A stretch of 58,473 nucleotides of DNA from Alphaproteobacteria bacterium (GCA_017616015.1 JAFZYY010000016.1:1-58473), one strand, 5' to 3'. Shown: positions 1-8,997, numbered from the stretch's first letter. Numbers and translations: made by a program. The notes: a model not told the origin generated them from the letters alone.

Positions 1-39
1 ATTGCGAACGCGTCGCTCTCCCAGCTGAGCTACACCCCC
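1..39 (-). tRNA. tRNA-Ala(CGC), 5' part only
   Basis: The reverse strand reads acceptor GGGGGTG, then TA, a D-arm (GCTC...GAGC) and anticodon loop TTCGCAA, giving anticodon CGC, which reads GCG alanine codons. The 3' half lies outside the window, so the cloverleaf cannot be completed. Confidence 0.8.
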
Positions 40-128
40 GTGAATGGCTGTAATATGCTTTTTTTATCCTGCGGAGTCAACAAAAAAAAGCATTTAAAAA
101 AGAAATTTCCGTCTCTCTTTTTCCACGT

Positions 129-158
129 AAAAAAAACAGCCTGTTCTCACAGGCCGTT
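129..158 (-). terminator. Rho-independent terminator after ptsN
   Basis: On the minus strand AACGGCCTGT, a GAGA loop and ACAGGCTGTT form a ten-pair stem with one G-T pair, followed by a run of T. It lies five bases past the ptsN stop and closes the rnd-to-ptsN transcript. Confidence 0.8.
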
Positions 159-162
159 CTTA

Positions 163-618
163 TTAATCCTGTTCATGTTCCAATATTGCCGAATAAATCG
201 CTTCCGCATTTTCGCTACCGCGTAGCAACATGCACATTTTTTCGTCGCGCAACAAACGGGATACTTTTGCCAAGGCAGTCAGATGATCTCCGCCCGCGTT
301 TTCCGGTGTCAGCAACAAAAACATTAAATCTACCGGCCAACCGTCCGTCGAATCGAACGGTATCGGCGTGCTCAGTCTGGCAAACAACAAATAAAGCTTG
401 CTTAACCCGAGCATTTTGCCATGCGGAATGGCAACGCCTCTGCCGACGCCGGTCGACCCCAAACGTTCGCGTTCCAAAAGCACGTCCAATACGGCGCGAT
501 CTTCCAACTTCAGTTGTTTCGCGGCATACGACGCAATCTCTTGCAATGCCTGTTTTTTGCTTGTCGCCTTCAGATCTGCGATGATCGTTTCGGGCGTCAA
601 CAAATCTGAAATGAGCAT
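163..618 (-). CDS. ptsN: PTS IIA-like nitrogen regulatory protein (EIIA-Ntr)
   Basis: Cytoplasmic phosphocarrier at the end of the nitrogen PTS chain (EI-Ntr, NPr, EIIA-Ntr). In proteobacteria it adjusts potassium uptake, envelope stress and other processes by protein contacts rather than sugar transport. The 151 residues match the family length, and the phosphorylated histidine lies in GVAIPHGK (His66). It is last in the rpoN-hpf-ptsN run, 14 bases after hpf and just before a terminator, which is the classic arrangement beside rpoN. No NPr or EI gene is in the window. Confidence 0.95.
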   Translation of the reverse strand: MLISDLLTPETIIADLKATSKKQALQEIASYAAKQLKLEDRAVLDVLLERERLGSTGVGRGVAIPHGKMLGLSKLYLLFARLSTPIPFDSTDGWPVDLMFLLLTPENAGGDHLTALAKVSRLLRDEKMCMLLRGSENAEAIYSAILEHEQD

Positions 619-632
619 TTTCGGCTTCGAGC

Positions 633-1193
633 CTAGTTTGCCTGCGGATCAACCCAGCCGATATTGCCATCAGCACGGCGGTAGACCATATTCAATCCGC
701 CATGAGCAATGTTTCTGAACATCAAAGCCGGAACATCGGCCAGATCCATGCGCATTACGGCGCCGCTGACAGTGCACAAAGGCAGTTCGGACTGCATTTC
801 GGCCACAACAACGGGAGCCGCTTCGTCCTGAGGCAAAGAATCTTCTTCGATCTCTTTTTCCGGTTCAATAACGGCAAAGTTGACCGTTTCAGCCGTTGAC
901 TTATGGCTGGTCAGGCGCTTTTTATAACGTTTCAGCTGTTTGGCGATACGATCATTGGCCGCATCAAAAGCAGCGTAAGCATCAGCATTGGCGGAAGAGC
1001 CCTGAATGGAAACGCTGCTCATCGGGTGAGCGGAAATGTCCGCTTTAATGAGGCTGCCTTCTTTCGAAAAGGCCACAGAAGCATTCAAAGGCGTTTCAAA
1101 ATACTTTTTCAAGGTGCTTTCGATGCGTTCTTCAACATACGAACGCAAGCTGGTACCAATGTCGATTTGTTTCCCTGTAATAGCAATTTTCAT
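633..1193 (-). CDS. hpf: Ribosome hibernation promoting factor, long form
   Basis: Binds the 30S subunit and pairs ribosomes into inactive 100S dimers in stationary phase or starvation. At 186 residues this is the long form. The N-terminal S30AE domain covers about residues 1-105. A short acidic linker leads to the conserved C-terminal dimerisation domain (about 130-186), which includes ALMFRNIAHGG and MVYRRADGNIGWV. It lies between rpoN and ptsN. A good sigma-70 promoter in the rpoN-hpf gap suggests it can be expressed independently of rpoN. Confidence 0.95.
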   Translation of the reverse strand: MKIAITGKQIDIGTSLRSYVEERIESTLKKYFETPLNASVAFSKEGSLIKADISAHPMSSVSIQGSSANADAYAAFDAANDRIAKQLKRYKKRLTSHKSTAETVNFAVIEPEKEIEEDSLPQDEAAPVVVAEMQSELPLCTVSGAVMRMDLADVPALMFRNIAHGGLNMVYRRADGNIGWVDPQAN

Positions 1194-1257
1194 AGTGCCG
1201 TTCTCATTTGTTAATGGTTAAATCCTGCGCGGTTTTTTCTTAACCGCCTAAGCCGAA

Positions 1258-1286
1258 AAAGTACGACCGCACGCGTCGTAAGTCAA
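1258..1286 (-). promoter_or_regulatory. Predicted sigma-70 promoter of hpf-ptsN
   Basis: Minus strand: -35 TTGACT (1281-1286), 17-base spacer, -10 TACTTT (1258-1263). The predicted leader contains a small hairpin, GCGGTT...AACCGC at 1229-1247, before the hpf start at 1193. The hairpin has no T tail, so it is not an obvious terminator of rpoN. Confidence 0.6.
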
Positions 1287-1313
1287 GTAAATGTTTTATC
1301 CGGTCGCCGAAAT

Positions 1314-2804
1314 TTAACCTTTCAGACGTTTGTCTCTTTTCCTTTGGGCGGAAGTCGGAATTCCCAATGCTTCGCGATACTTGGCAACGGTACGCCGCGC
1401 AATATCGATATTTTCGCGTTTCAGCATATAGACCAAAGCTTCATCGGATAAAATATTGTCTTTTTCTTCCGATTCAATCAATTCGCGGATTCGCTGTTTT
1501 ATCGCCTGCGCTGAAATCAAATCGTCGCCGACACGGCTTTCCAATCCCTGAGAAAAGAAAAATTTCAGTTCAAAAATTCCCCGCCGGCAGGCAATGTATT
1601 TTCCGGCCGTTACGCGGCTGATTGAGCTTTCGTGCATGCCGACCGCTTCGGCGATGTCCCTTAAAACCATCGGCTTTAAAGCTTTTTCACCTTGAACGAA
1701 AAAATCTTTTTGCCGTTCGACGATTTCCGAAGCGACCTTTAAAATCGTTTCCGCCCGCTGATTCAAAGCTTTTACCAGAAAATTCGCGGCAGAAAGATGT
1801 TCGGCTACAAACTTGTTTGCCGCTTTATTTCCTTTTCCGGCGGCGGAAATTTCGGCCACATAGGCGCGATTGATTAAAACGCGGGGCAGAGCCGCCTGAT
1901 TGAGTTCTACAACAAAATGACCGAATTTATCCTGCCGCAACAAAACGTCGGGGATTAAAACGCCGGGCATATCCTGTGTCAGAGCAGAAGCGGGACGCGG
2001 GTTCAGGCGTTTTATTTCCGCAATCATATCGGCGATATCCTCTTCGTCGACGCCGCACAATTTTGCCAGCTTTTTATATTCCCTTTGCGCAATCAGTTCC
2101 AAATGCTCCAGCATTGTTGCCATTGCTGGATCGCATCTGTCCAATTCTTTCAGCTGCAAAGCCAGACATTCCGACAGAGAACGGGCAAATATTCCTGTCG
2201 GGGAAAGTCCCTGCAAAACAGGCAGAATTTTTTCAACCGCAGGCGTGCACGCTTCAACGGGCAAATAGCCGTTCTCGTCCAGTTTTTCCACTAAAGAAAC
2301 GGCCAGGGCGCGTTCCTGCGGGTCATAGAACGCCATATTGATCTGACCTGTCAGCGATTCATAAAAAGAGGCCGGTTTTGAAGCGCATAGATCAACGGCG
2401 GAAACACTGTTGTCCGCTTCCCGGGTTCCCGATCCCGACCACGGATCAACGGAAAAATCGGGAGAGTATTCAATTTCTTCGCTAAAATCGTTTGCCTGTT
2501 CGTAGAAACTGTCTTCTGTCGGCAAATCATTCGTATCCGGCGGCGCGTCTTCCTGTCCGGCAGAATCAAACAAAGAAGGCAATTCTTCGCGGCCTTCGGA
2601 TTCCGAAAAATCGGCTTGATTGGGAATATCCGTTTCGTCTTCGCCGCCTTCGCGTTCCAAAAAGGGATTCTTTTCCAGTTCTTCGGAAACCGCCGCTTCC
2701 AGTTCCAGGGAAGACATTTGCAACAACCGGATCGCCTGCTGCAGGCGCGGGGTCATTGTCAGCGTTTGAGATTGGCGTAAGTCCAGACGAGGCGTCAAGG
2801 ACAT
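1314..2804 (-). CDS. rpoN: RNA polymerase sigma-54 factor
   Basis: Alternative sigma factor that needs AAA+ activators and recognises -24/-12 promoters. The 496 residues contain region I (QSQTLTMTPRLQQAIRLLQM, about 11-30), an acidic region II (about 45-130), the core-binding domain, a helix-turn-helix near 375-395, and the RpoN box ARRTVAKYRE near 469-478. The start is fixed by GGGAGGGG seven bases before ATG. It follows lptB by 25 bases, a linkage common in proteobacteria. No sigma-54 activator gene is in the window. Confidence 0.97.
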   Translation of the reverse strand: MSLTPRLDLRQSQTLTMTPRLQQAIRLLQMSSLELEAAVSEELEKNPFLEREGGEDETDIPNQADFSESEGREELPSLFDSAGQEDAPPDTNDLPTEDSFYEQANDFSEEIEYSPDFSVDPWSGSGTREADNSVSAVDLCASKPASFYESLTGQINMAFYDPQERALAVSLVEKLDENGYLPVEACTPAVEKILPVLQGLSPTGIFARSLSECLALQLKELDRCDPAMATMLEHLELIAQREYKKLAKLCGVDEEDIADMIAEIKRLNPRPASALTQDMPGVLIPDVLLRQDKFGHFVVELNQAALPRVLINRAYVAEISAAGKGNKAANKFVAEHLSAANFLVKALNQRAETILKVASEIVERQKDFFVQGEKALKPMVLRDIAEAVGMHESSISRVTAGKYIACRRGIFELKFFFSQGLESRVGDDLISAQAIKQRIRELIESEEKDNILSDEALVYMLKRENIDIARRTVAKYREALGIPTSAQRKRDKRLKG

Positions 2805-2829
2805 GTTCTATCCCCTCCCGGACGATCGT

Positions 2830-3636
2830 TTACAACGCGAATTTTTCACCCAGATAAACGCGACGGACATCTTCATGGTGAACGACGTCCTGCGGATCGC
2901 CTTCCATCAGTACGACGCCGTCATGCAAAATATAAGCCCTGTCAATAATATCCAATGTTTCGCGCACATTATGATCCGTAATTAAAACGCCGATGCCGCG
3001 ATGTTTTAAATGAGAAACCAAATCTCTGATTTCGCCGACGGAAATCGGGTCAATCCCCGCCAACGGTTCGTCCAATAAAATGAAAGACGGAGACGACGCC
3101 AAAGCGCGCGCGATTTCAACGCGCCGCCGTTCGCCGCCGGATAATGCCAAAGCCGGCGCGCGCCGCAGATGCGCTACGGAAAATTCGTTCAGCAACTCTT
3201 CCAATCTTTCTTCGCGTCGTTCCCAATTCGGCTCGGCGACTTCCAAAATCGCGCGGATATTGTTTTCAACGTTTAAACTGCGGAAAATGGAAGCTTCCTG
3301 AGGCAAATAGCCGATTCCCAACCGCGCGCGGCGATACATCGGCAAAGACGTCACATCGATTCCGTCTATCGTCACCGTTCCGGAATCCGGCGTAATCAAA
3401 CCGGTAATGCAATAAAAGGAAGTCGTTTTTCCCGCGCCGTTCGGTCCTAACAATCCGACGGCTTCGCCGCGATCCACTTTAAAGGAGACATTGCGCAAAA
3501 CGGGGCGCTTTTTATACGCTTTTGAAAGTCCTTTCGCCCGCAGCCCCATTTCCGTCGACGAGGCTAAACGCGGCGCTTCATTCCCCTTCGTTTGAGGAGC
3601 TGAGGAGTTTTTCGTTTGTTTCGTGTCCACCAACAC
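2830..3636 (-). CDS. lptB: LPS export ABC transporter ATP-binding protein
   Basis: Cytoplasmic ATPase that, with LptF and LptG, pulls lipopolysaccharide from the inner membrane onto the LptC-LptA bridge. Visible motifs are Walker [10 protein letters not shown] (64-72), signature LSGGERR (165-171), Walker B ILLDEP (186-191) and switch His222. The chosen start is GTG at 3636, with AAGGAAG six bases upstream, so the gene overlaps the end of lptA by 59 bases. This leaves a low-complexity N-terminal extension of about 30 residues. Met30, which also has a purine-rich upstream, is the alternative start. lptF and lptG are not in the window. Confidence 0.93.
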   Translation of the reverse strand: MLVDTKQTKNSSAPQTKGNEAPRLASSTEMGLRAKGLSKAYKKRPVLRNVSFKVDRGEAVGLLGPNGAGKTTSFYCITGLITPDSGTVTIDGIDVTSLPMYRRARLGIGYLPQEASIFRSLNVENNIRAILEVAEPNWERREERLEELLNEFSVAHLRRAPALALSGGERRRVEIARALASSPSFILLDEPLAGIDPISVGEIRDLVSHLKHRGIGVLITDHNVRETLDIIDRAYILHDGVVLMEGDPQDVVHHEDVRRVYLGEKFAL

Positions 3637-4507
3637 TATTTTCTTCCTTTAATGCCGCCGGCGCTTTCGGTTTTTCCAGAGACGTCGGCTTTTTATTCTT
3701 CTTCTCTTCGTCCGGAACAAAAACCCCGCGCACCTGTCCTCTAGGTTTACCTTTTTCGGACAACATTTGCAAGCGGCTGACACCCGTTTTCATATTTATA
3801 TCGGCAACTTCGCCAAGAATAAAGTTTTTTCCTTGCGAAATTTTGACGTTTCCCCGTAAAGTCGCCGTTTCTTTGTCAACCAGATAAACGCCCGAATCCC
3901 CTTGAACCGTTTCTTTGTCGTTTGTAATTGTGACATTGTCTTCCGCTTCGAAACGTTCAACCTGCGTCGTGTTTTCCTTCTTGACAAAATAAGCTTTGAC
4001 GGTGTCGGCCTCCAAACGGCGGGTATCCTTCTGAGCCGTGACATTTTGACGGGCAACCGCCATATCTTCTTTTTGCCACAGTTCCAGAACTTTAGCCGTC
4101 ATTTGTTCCTGACCGGCTACCAGCTTAACCGGATTTCCTTTAAGAATAATTACCGACTTTTCAATTTCATAAACAGCCGTATCCGCGTATACGACTTGTT
4201 TCGGTGTTGTGATAATGATGTTTCCGAACGCTTTGACCAGATAGACTTCACCGTCTTTTCCCGCCGCGTTTTCTTTATAATACGCGATTATTTTATCGGC
4301 GCCCAAAGCCGTATCGCCGCGCACGACAAGCGCTTTTTCCTCCGCTGTCAGCGTTTTTTTATTGCCGTTCCATTCCAAACCGCCTTCAGACGTCAGGACG
4401 ACCTGCTGCGGTTTTTCGGCTTTCTTGGCGGTCGCGGCAGAAGAAACAGAAGCACCGGCAAAAATAAAAGCGATTGCAATTCCCAATAAATAAAACAAGC
4501 GGCGCAT
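3578..4507 (-). CDS. lptA: Periplasmic LPS transport protein LptA
   Basis: LptA forms the beta-jellyroll bridge carrying LPS across the periplasm between LptC and LptD. The 309 residues start with a signal peptide (cleavage expected near SVSSA, residue 25). An OstA/LptA-type repetitive beta domain follows, with blocks such as [17 protein letters not shown] and [13 protein letters not shown]. The protein is longer than the 185-residue E. coli form, as in many alphaproteobacteria. The charged C-terminal tail overlaps the lptB start. It abuts lptC with no gap, so the two are probably translationally coupled. Confidence 0.88.
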   Translation of the reverse strand: MRRLFYLLGIAIAFIFAGASVSSAATAKKAEKPQQVVLTSEGGLEWNGNKKTLTAEEKALVVRGDTALGADKIIAYYKENAAGKDGEVYLVKAFGNIIITTPKQVVYADTAVYEIEKSVIILKGNPVKLVAGQEQMTAKVLELWQKEDMAVARQNVTAQKDTRRLEADTVKAYFVKKENTTQVERFEAEDNVTITNDKETVQGDSGVYLVDKETATLRGNVKISQGKNFILGEVADINMKTGVSRLQMLSEKGKPRGQVRGVFVPDEEKKNKKPTSLEKPKAPAALKEENSVGGHETNEKLLSSSNEGE

Positions 4508-5200
4508 TTATTTTTCCTTTTCTTCAGGCGAAAAGACGACATGTGTCTTTCCCGTCAGTTTGATGACCGTTCCGTTTTGCGTTACCGAAAAACCTTCCGC
4601 GCGGGCATGCCCCGAAGAAGAGCGCAAAAACACTTCACGACTTCCGAAAATATCCCGATTTTTTAAATTTATCAATGCCTGCGTTGTTTCGATTTCTTCG
4701 CCGGTCTGCGTATACAGGTTGACCTGATCCAACAGTTCCATCGTATCTTCCGCCTGGGAATAAATGCCTTTTTGAGCGTCCACCGCAATCCAGCGGTCGT
4801 TATGCTTTAAAAGGTCAGCTTTCAGCGCTTCCAACTGAATGCGGCGCGTTTCCCCCGGCAATTCAAAAGCGTAATCCGCCGTTAAATTAAAAGGTTCGCC
4901 TCTTTCATCGACAGTAAAAAAGCGCGGATTAACCATCACCTGATCGTTCGGCATGTCCGTTTGTTCCGTTTCGGACGCCAAAAGCGACACGGCTTCTTCC
5001 TGTTGTTTTTTCATTTGCGGCCAAACGATAACCAATCCGATCATCACCGCGGCTAAGCTTGGAAACAGAACTTTTAAAGAAACAACCAACCGGCTGTGAT
5101 AACGCATTCTTTTCTTTTGCCGGCGCAACCAATCGCCTGCGCCGCTGGTTTGGGTCTTCCCCCATTTAACATCGCTTAAATCAACGACCTTTTTCGCCAT
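4508..5200 (-). CDS. lptC: LPS export protein LptC
   Basis: Bitopic inner-membrane protein linking LptBFG to LptA. The 230 residues have a basic cytoplasmic N-terminus, one membrane segment at about 38-60 (VVSLKVLFPSLAAVMIGLVI), and a periplasmic LptC-type beta domain with RFFTVDERGEPFNLTAD and a terminal VTQNGTVIKLTGKTHV. Its ATG shares the A of the upstream kdsD stop (TGATG), indicating coupling. Identification rests on domain shape plus position in the kdsD-lptC-lptA-lptB cluster. Confidence 0.88.
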   Translation of the reverse strand: MAKKVVDLSDVKWGKTQTSGAGDWLRRQKKRMRYHSRLVVSLKVLFPSLAAVMIGLVIVWPQMKKQQEEAVSLLASETEQTDMPNDQVMVNPRFFTVDERGEPFNLTADYAFELPGETRRIQLEALKADLLKHNDRWIAVDAQKGIYSQAEDTMELLDQVNLYTQTGEEIETTQALINLKNRDIFGSREVFLRSSSGHARAEGFSVTQNGTVIKLTGKTHVVFSPEEKEK

Positions 5201-6168
5201 CAGGCCACTCCGACGCGCAGACAGTCATGCATATGCAGCAGGCCGACGGGCTTTTTCCCGTCCAAAACGAACAGGCTTGTAATTCCTTTTCCCGTAGTGT
5301 TCATAATGCGCAGAGCGTCTATCGCCAACGTTTGCGCCGTTGTCGTTTTCGGCGTGCGCGTCATGACGTCCCGAATTTTCTTTGTCAAAAGATCCGGCGC
5401 CATCGCTCTGCGCAGGTCGCCGTCCGTAAACACGCCGCAGAAATTGCCGTCTTTATCCGCAACGCCTACGCAGCCGAAACCTTTGCCGCTCATTTCAAGC
5501 AAAGCTTCCGACATATCCGTATCCGGATCAACCAACGGCATTTCTTTGCCCGTATGCATCAAATCGGCGACCGTCAGCATCATTTTGCCCAACTTTCCGC
5601 CCGGGTGACGTAATTTGTATTCGTCTTTGGAAAAATTATGCAGCTGCAACAGCGCAATCGCCAAAGCGTCCCCCAAAGCCAGCATCAGCGTTGTAGACGT
5701 TGTCGGCGCCAGTCCGAACGGACAGGCTTCCTGAATCGGCGGCAGGCACAAAACAATATCAGATTGACGTCCCAAGGTGCTGTCGCGCTTTCCCGTCATG
5801 CCGATCAGTTTGATGTTGAAACGGCGGCAAAAAGCAATGATATCGCTTAATTCCGGCGCTTCCCCCGAATTGGAAAGGGCGATGACGATGTCCGTCGGTT
5901 CAATCATGCCAAGGTCGCCATGGCTGGCTTCGCCCGGGTGCACGAAATACGCCGTCGTCCCCAAAGACGCCAGAGACGCCGCGATTTTTCTGCCGATATG
6001 ACCGCTTTTTCCCATACCCGTCACGATGACGCGCCCTTTTGTTTCGTTAATCGCGTAAACGGCCTGAACAAAAGAATCGTCAATGCTGTCCGACAGCAGT
6101 TTTAAAGACTTGCTTTCCAAATCCAACGTTTGATGGGCGCTTGTCAAAATTTCGGCAGATGTCAGCAT
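5200..6168 (-). CDS. kdsD: D-arabinose 5-phosphate isomerase (KpsF/GutQ family)
   Basis: Converts ribulose 5-phosphate to arabinose 5-phosphate, the first step toward Kdo for LPS. The 322 residues comprise an N-terminal SIS sugar-isomerase domain (about 30-185), with GMGKSGHIGRKIAASLASLG and HPGEASHGDLG, and two C-terminal CBS domains (about 205-320). Full family length. The start is preceded by AGGA six bases upstream. The link with lptCAB ties Kdo precursor synthesis to LPS export. Confidence 0.94.
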   Translation of the reverse strand: MLTSAEILTSAHQTLDLESKSLKLLSDSIDDSFVQAVYAINETKGRVIVTGMGKSGHIGRKIAASLASLGTTAYFVHPGEASHGDLGMIEPTDIVIALSNSGEAPELSDIIAFCRRFNIKLIGMTGKRDSTLGRQSDIVLCLPPIQEACPFGLAPTTSTTLMLALGDALAIALLQLHNFSKDEYKLRHPGGKLGKMMLTVADLMHTGKEMPLVDPDTDMSEALLEMSGKGFGCVGVADKDGNFCGVFTDGDLRRAMAPDLLTKKIRDVMTRTPKTTTAQTLAIDALRIMNTTGKGITSLFVLDGKKPVGLLHMHDCLRVGVA

Positions 6169-6183
6169 GAAAGATCCTAAATT

Positions 6184-6798
6184 TTAATGGGTAAACAGTG
6201 TTTCGCAGTCAAAGCCGGCCAGATCCAGCTCGGCGACGTGGGGCAGAAAATCAAAACAGGATTGCGCATAAGTCGTCCGTCCTTCGCGCGCCAGCAAAGC
6301 GTCCAGCTTTTCTTTCAGCGCATGTAAGTATAGCACGTCGTTGGCAGCGTATTTCAACTGTTCTTCGCTTAAGGTTTCAGCTCCCCAGTCCGAACATTGC
6401 TGTTCCTTTTCCAACTCGACGCCCAATAATTGTTCGCATAACGTTTTCAAACTGTGAGAAGGCGCGTTCGTTCTGGCGATTTTGGAAGCTATTTTCGTGC
6501 AATACACGGGCGCGCATGAAACGCCCAGATAAAGAGACAGCGCCGCAACGTCAAAACGCGCGTACTGAAAGATTTTTAATACGGAAGAATCCGCCAGCAA
6601 CGCTTTTAGATTCGGCGCGTCGTACCGTCCTTTTTGGAATCGGACTATGTGGCAGTTTCCTTTGCCGTCTCCCAACTGCACCAGACACAAACGATCGCGG
6701 CGCATTTGGAGGCCCATTGTTTCCGTGTCGACGGCAACGCTGCCCGAAAAGTGTACGGAAGCGGGCAGGTCTCCTTCGTGAAAATAAATCTGCGTCAT
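6184..6798 (-). CDS. rnd: Ribonuclease D (3'-5' exonuclease)
   Basis: Metal-dependent 3'-5' exonuclease that trims tRNA and other structured RNA ends. The DEDD motifs are visible as AVDTETMG (first D-x-E), a middle block near FQYARFDVAAL, and YAANDVLYLH near the C-terminus. At 204 residues it is the short form, without the HRDC domains of E. coli RNase D, as is common in alphaproteobacteria. The reading frame is open upstream through the tRNA, but GAGAGGA six bases before ATG at 6798 sets the start. First gene of the LPS-rpoN operon. Confidence 0.92.
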   Translation of the reverse strand: MTQIYFHEGDLPASVHFSGSVAVDTETMGLQMRRDRLCLVQLGDGKGNCHIVRFQKGRYDAPNLKALLADSSVLKIFQYARFDVAALSLYLGVSCAPVYCTKIASKIARTNAPSHSLKTLCEQLLGVELEKEQQCSDWGAETLSEEQLKYAANDVLYLHALKEKLDALLAREGRTTYAQSCFDFLPHVAELDLAGFDCETLFTH

Positions 6799-6811
6799 GC
6801 TCATTCCTCTC

Positions 6812-6840
6812 AAAAAGAAAGGGGCTTTAACCGCCCCTTT
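6812..6840 (-). terminator. Terminator of tRNA-Leu
   Basis: AAAGGGGC, a short loop and GCCCCTTT form an eight-pair stem on the minus strand, followed by CTTTTTG. It lies between the tRNA and the rnd start, so rnd transcription is either read-through or begins close to the hairpin. Confidence 0.65.
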
Positions 6841-6856
6841 GCCTTCCGGCTTGTTT

Positions 6857-6943
6857 TGGTGCCCAAAATAGGACTCGAACCTACACACCCCAACGAGTAC
6901 TAGCACCTGAAGCTAGCGCGTCTACCAATTCCGCCATTTGGGC
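6857..6943 (-). tRNA. tRNA-Leu(CAG)
   Basis: The 87-base reverse-strand sequence has acceptor GCCCAAA pairing with TTTGGGC, an encoded ACCA end, anticodon loop TTCAGGT (anticodon CAG, reading CUG), a variable arm typical of class II tRNAs, and a T-arm with GGTTCGAGTCC. Confidence 0.96.
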
Positions 6944-6961
6944 AAAACAAGTCATGGCTGT

Positions 6962-6990
6962 TTTTTATTACGAACAAAGGCGTTCGTCAA
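6962..6990 (-). promoter_or_regulatory. Possible promoter of tRNA-Leu
   Basis: Minus strand: TTGACG (6985-6990), 17-base spacer, TAAAAA (6962-6967). The -35 is good and the -10 weak. It lies between the uppP stop and the tRNA. Confidence 0.4.
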
Positions 6991-6998
6991 CAAAAAAA

Positions 6999-7793
6999 TC
7001 AAAAAAGATAAAAAAGGACGATTCCCAGCAAAACCCGATACGCGGCAAAAACGGCAAAGGAAGACGTTTTTAACCAACGCATCAGAAACCCGATGGCGGC
7101 GATGCCGCCGGCAAAAGAAAACAACATTCCGAGGGAGATCATAGACGCTGACAGATTTTGACCGACCGGTTCCGTCAGAATCTCGAATATTCCCAGACAA
7201 CCGGCGGCGCCAATCGTCGGAATGGACAGCAGCATTGAAAATCTGGCGGATTCTTCGCGGTTAATTCCCAAAGCCCGCGCCGCCGTCATTGTAATTCCGG
7301 ATCGGCTGACTCCCGGGATCAGCGCTAAAGTCTGCGCCAAACCGATCAGCAAAGCCGTTTTAAACGTCATTGTTTCTATGTTTCCTTCATTTTTTCCTTT
7401 TTTATCCGCCGCATACAGCAAAATACCGAAGATAATCGCCGTAGAAGCGATGATTTTCGGGCTTCTGAAATGTTCGGAAATGTAAGAATGACAGACGGCT
7501 CCGATCAAGAAAACCGGAATACAGGCAACGCCCAGTTTCAGGACAAACAATGCCTGCGGCAGATTGAAATGCCGTTTGGCAATATCCAAGCTACCTTTCA
7601 AAATAAAGCAAACGTCCCGACGGAAATAAAGCATAACGGAAAAAAGCGTTCCGACGTGTAGCGCGATGTCCGCCGCCATTCCCTGATCCGCCCAGCTGAA
7701 CAGCCGCGGCGTCAATATCAGATGCCCGGAAGAACTGACCGGCAAAAATTCGGTCACGCTTTGCATCAAAGCCAAAACAATCGTCTGTAGCAT
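6999..7793 (-). CDS. uppP: Undecaprenyl-diphosphatase (BacA/UppP)
   Basis: Multi-pass inner-membrane enzyme that dephosphorylates undecaprenyl diphosphate, recycling the lipid carrier for peptidoglycan and glycan synthesis. Both family motifs are visible: TEFLPVSSSGHL near the N-terminus and PGVSRSGITMT in the middle. The 264 residues match the family. The frame is open 132 bases further upstream, but AAGGAT seven bases before ATG at 7793 and the family N-terminus (MLQTIVLALMQ) set the start. It is divergent from the GST-like gene. Confidence 0.95.
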   Translation of the reverse strand: MLQTIVLALMQSVTEFLPVSSSGHLILTPRLFSWADQGMAADIALHVGTLFSVMLYFRRDVCFILKGSLDIAKRHFNLPQALFVLKLGVACIPVFLIGAVCHSYISEHFRSPKIIASTAIIFGILLYAADKKGKNEGNIETMTFKTALLIGLAQTLALIPGVSRSGITMTAARALGINREESARFSMLLSIPTIGAAGCLGIFEILTEPVGQNLSASMISLGMLFSFAGGIAAIGFLMRWLKTSSFAVFAAYRVLLGIVLFYLF

Positions 7794-7823
7794 AAAACAA
7801 TCCTTCGTTTCACATTCGGTGTT

Positions 7824-7866
7824 TTTATCACTGTGAAGTTTTTTTTTAATATTTACAAGTGATAAA
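7824..7866. promoter_or_regulatory. Inverted repeat between uppP and the GST gene
   Basis: TTTATCACT (7824-7832) and its exact complement AGTGATAAA (7858-7866) are separated by 25 AT-rich bases in the divergent intergenic region. It could be an operator for either gene or a weak hairpin. Confidence 0.35.
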
Positions 7867-7917
7867 CTAATTCCTGTTAAAAATAAAAAGAATGTCTTTT
7901 TCAGGGATATCTGCGCA

Positions 7918-8601
7918 ATGTACACATTGTATCATCATTCGGCCGATCCTTTTTCCCGCAAAGTGCGTCTTATGCTGGCGGAAAAAGGGTTGGATTTTAC
8001 TCTTTCGACGGAAGAGCCCTGGAACGAACAGCCCGCTTTTCTGGCGAAAAATCCGGGCAAAGACATTCCAGTGCTGGAAGAACCGGACGGTCATATTTTA
8101 TGCGGACACCGGCCGATTTGCGAATACATTGACGAAATCACGTCCCGTCCTCTGTTTGGCGCTTACGCGCGGGACAAAGCGGAAGTGCGCCGCTTGTGCG
8201 ATTGGTTCGACGAAAAATTCTATAAGGAAGTCACGCTTTATCTGGCCGGAGAAAAAATTCTGAAGCGCTTAAACGGCGGCACTCCCGACTCTGACGCGAT
8301 TCGCGCCGGAAAAGTCAATATTATCGGCCATATGAATTACACGGAATGGCTTTTAAATCAACGCAACTGGCTGGCCGGAGAAACGTTTACCATGGCGGAT
8401 TTCGCGGCGGCGGCTCAGTTTTCCGTTCTGGATTACATCGGCGAAGTCCCGTGGGACAAATCGGATAACGGCGCTTTGATTTTCGAAGAAACAAAGAATT
8501 GGTATGCGCGCGTGAAATCCCGCCCGTCGTTCAGAGCGTTGCTGACGGACAGAATTCCGGGGATTTTACCTGCCGGGCATTACGGTGATTTGGATTTTTA
8601 G
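7918..8601 (+). CDS. Glutathione S-transferase family protein
   Basis: Two-domain GST fold of 227 residues. The N-terminal thioredoxin-like domain (about 1-80) has the start YHHSADPFSRKVRLML, with candidate catalytic or binding Ser13 and a cis-proline region at DIPVLEE. The all-helical C-terminal domain (about 88-220) includes WLAGETFTMADFAAA. Substrate cannot be predicted. Alphaproteobacteria carry a GST-fold cell-division protein, FzlA, which binds FtsZ and is similar in size; this gene could be that or an ordinary detoxifying GST. CAGGGAT lies upstream of the ATG. Confidence 0.85.
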   Translation: MYTLYHHSADPFSRKVRLMLAEKGLDFTLSTEEPWNEQPAFLAKNPGKDIPVLEEPDGHILCGHRPICEYIDEITSRPLFGAYARDKAEVRRLCDWFDEKFYKEVTLYLAGEKILKRLNGGTPDSDAIRAGKVNIIGHMNYTEWLLNQRNWLAGETFTMADFAAAAQFSVLDYIGEVPWDKSDNGALIFEETKNWYARVKSRPSFRALLTDRIPGILPAGHYGDLDF

Positions 8602-8622
8602 GACAAACAAGGATTATCAGAC

Positions 8623-8997
8623 ATGAAACGTTTATTTTTTCTGCTTCTCTTCTGCTTTTGTCTGAACGGCTGTTCAACGCCGACACGCGTTTATTATTGG
8701 GCGAAGGAAAATACAGGTGCCGAACGTTTTGTTCGGGATCACAACGCCTGTTTGCGAAAAGCCGACTTCTGGCCATGGACTTTTTTCTATCCCGATCCTT
8801 CCGAGCCCGACCTTTTAAATTTAAGACTTAATCTGAAAGACGGCGGTATTTGGGCGAATTATTCGCCTTATCCCGGCGCAATGCCTATTTTTGTCAATAC
8901 GGCAGCTCCATCAAGAACAGTTGTTTATTGGTGGTACGCCCGTTGCATGCGAAACGCGGGATATAAAGAACGCCGGCCTTACGGCGGACCGCTGTAA
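8623..8997 (+). CDS. Small lipoprotein of unknown function
   Basis: The 124-residue product starts with a lipoprotein signal (MKRLFFLLLFCFCLNGC; lipobox LNGC, lipidated Cys17). The mature part is rich in aromatics (FWPWTFFYPDP, VVYWWYARC) and contains a few cysteines. No domain is recognised. It follows the GST gene by 21 bases with AAGGA upstream, so they are probably co-transcribed. Probably periplasmic or outer-membrane anchored. Confidence 0.75.
   Translation: MKRLFFLLLFCFCLNGCSTPTRVYYWAKENTGAERFVRDHNACLRKADFWPWTFFYPDPSEPDLLNLRLNLKDGGIWANYSPYPGAMPIFVNTAAPSRTVVYWWYARCMRNAGYKERRPYGGPL

Noticed and set aside
6799-6906. N-terminal extension of rnd
   Set aside because: The open frame continues through the terminator and tRNA-Leu. 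The ribosome binding site and family N-terminus place the start at 6798.
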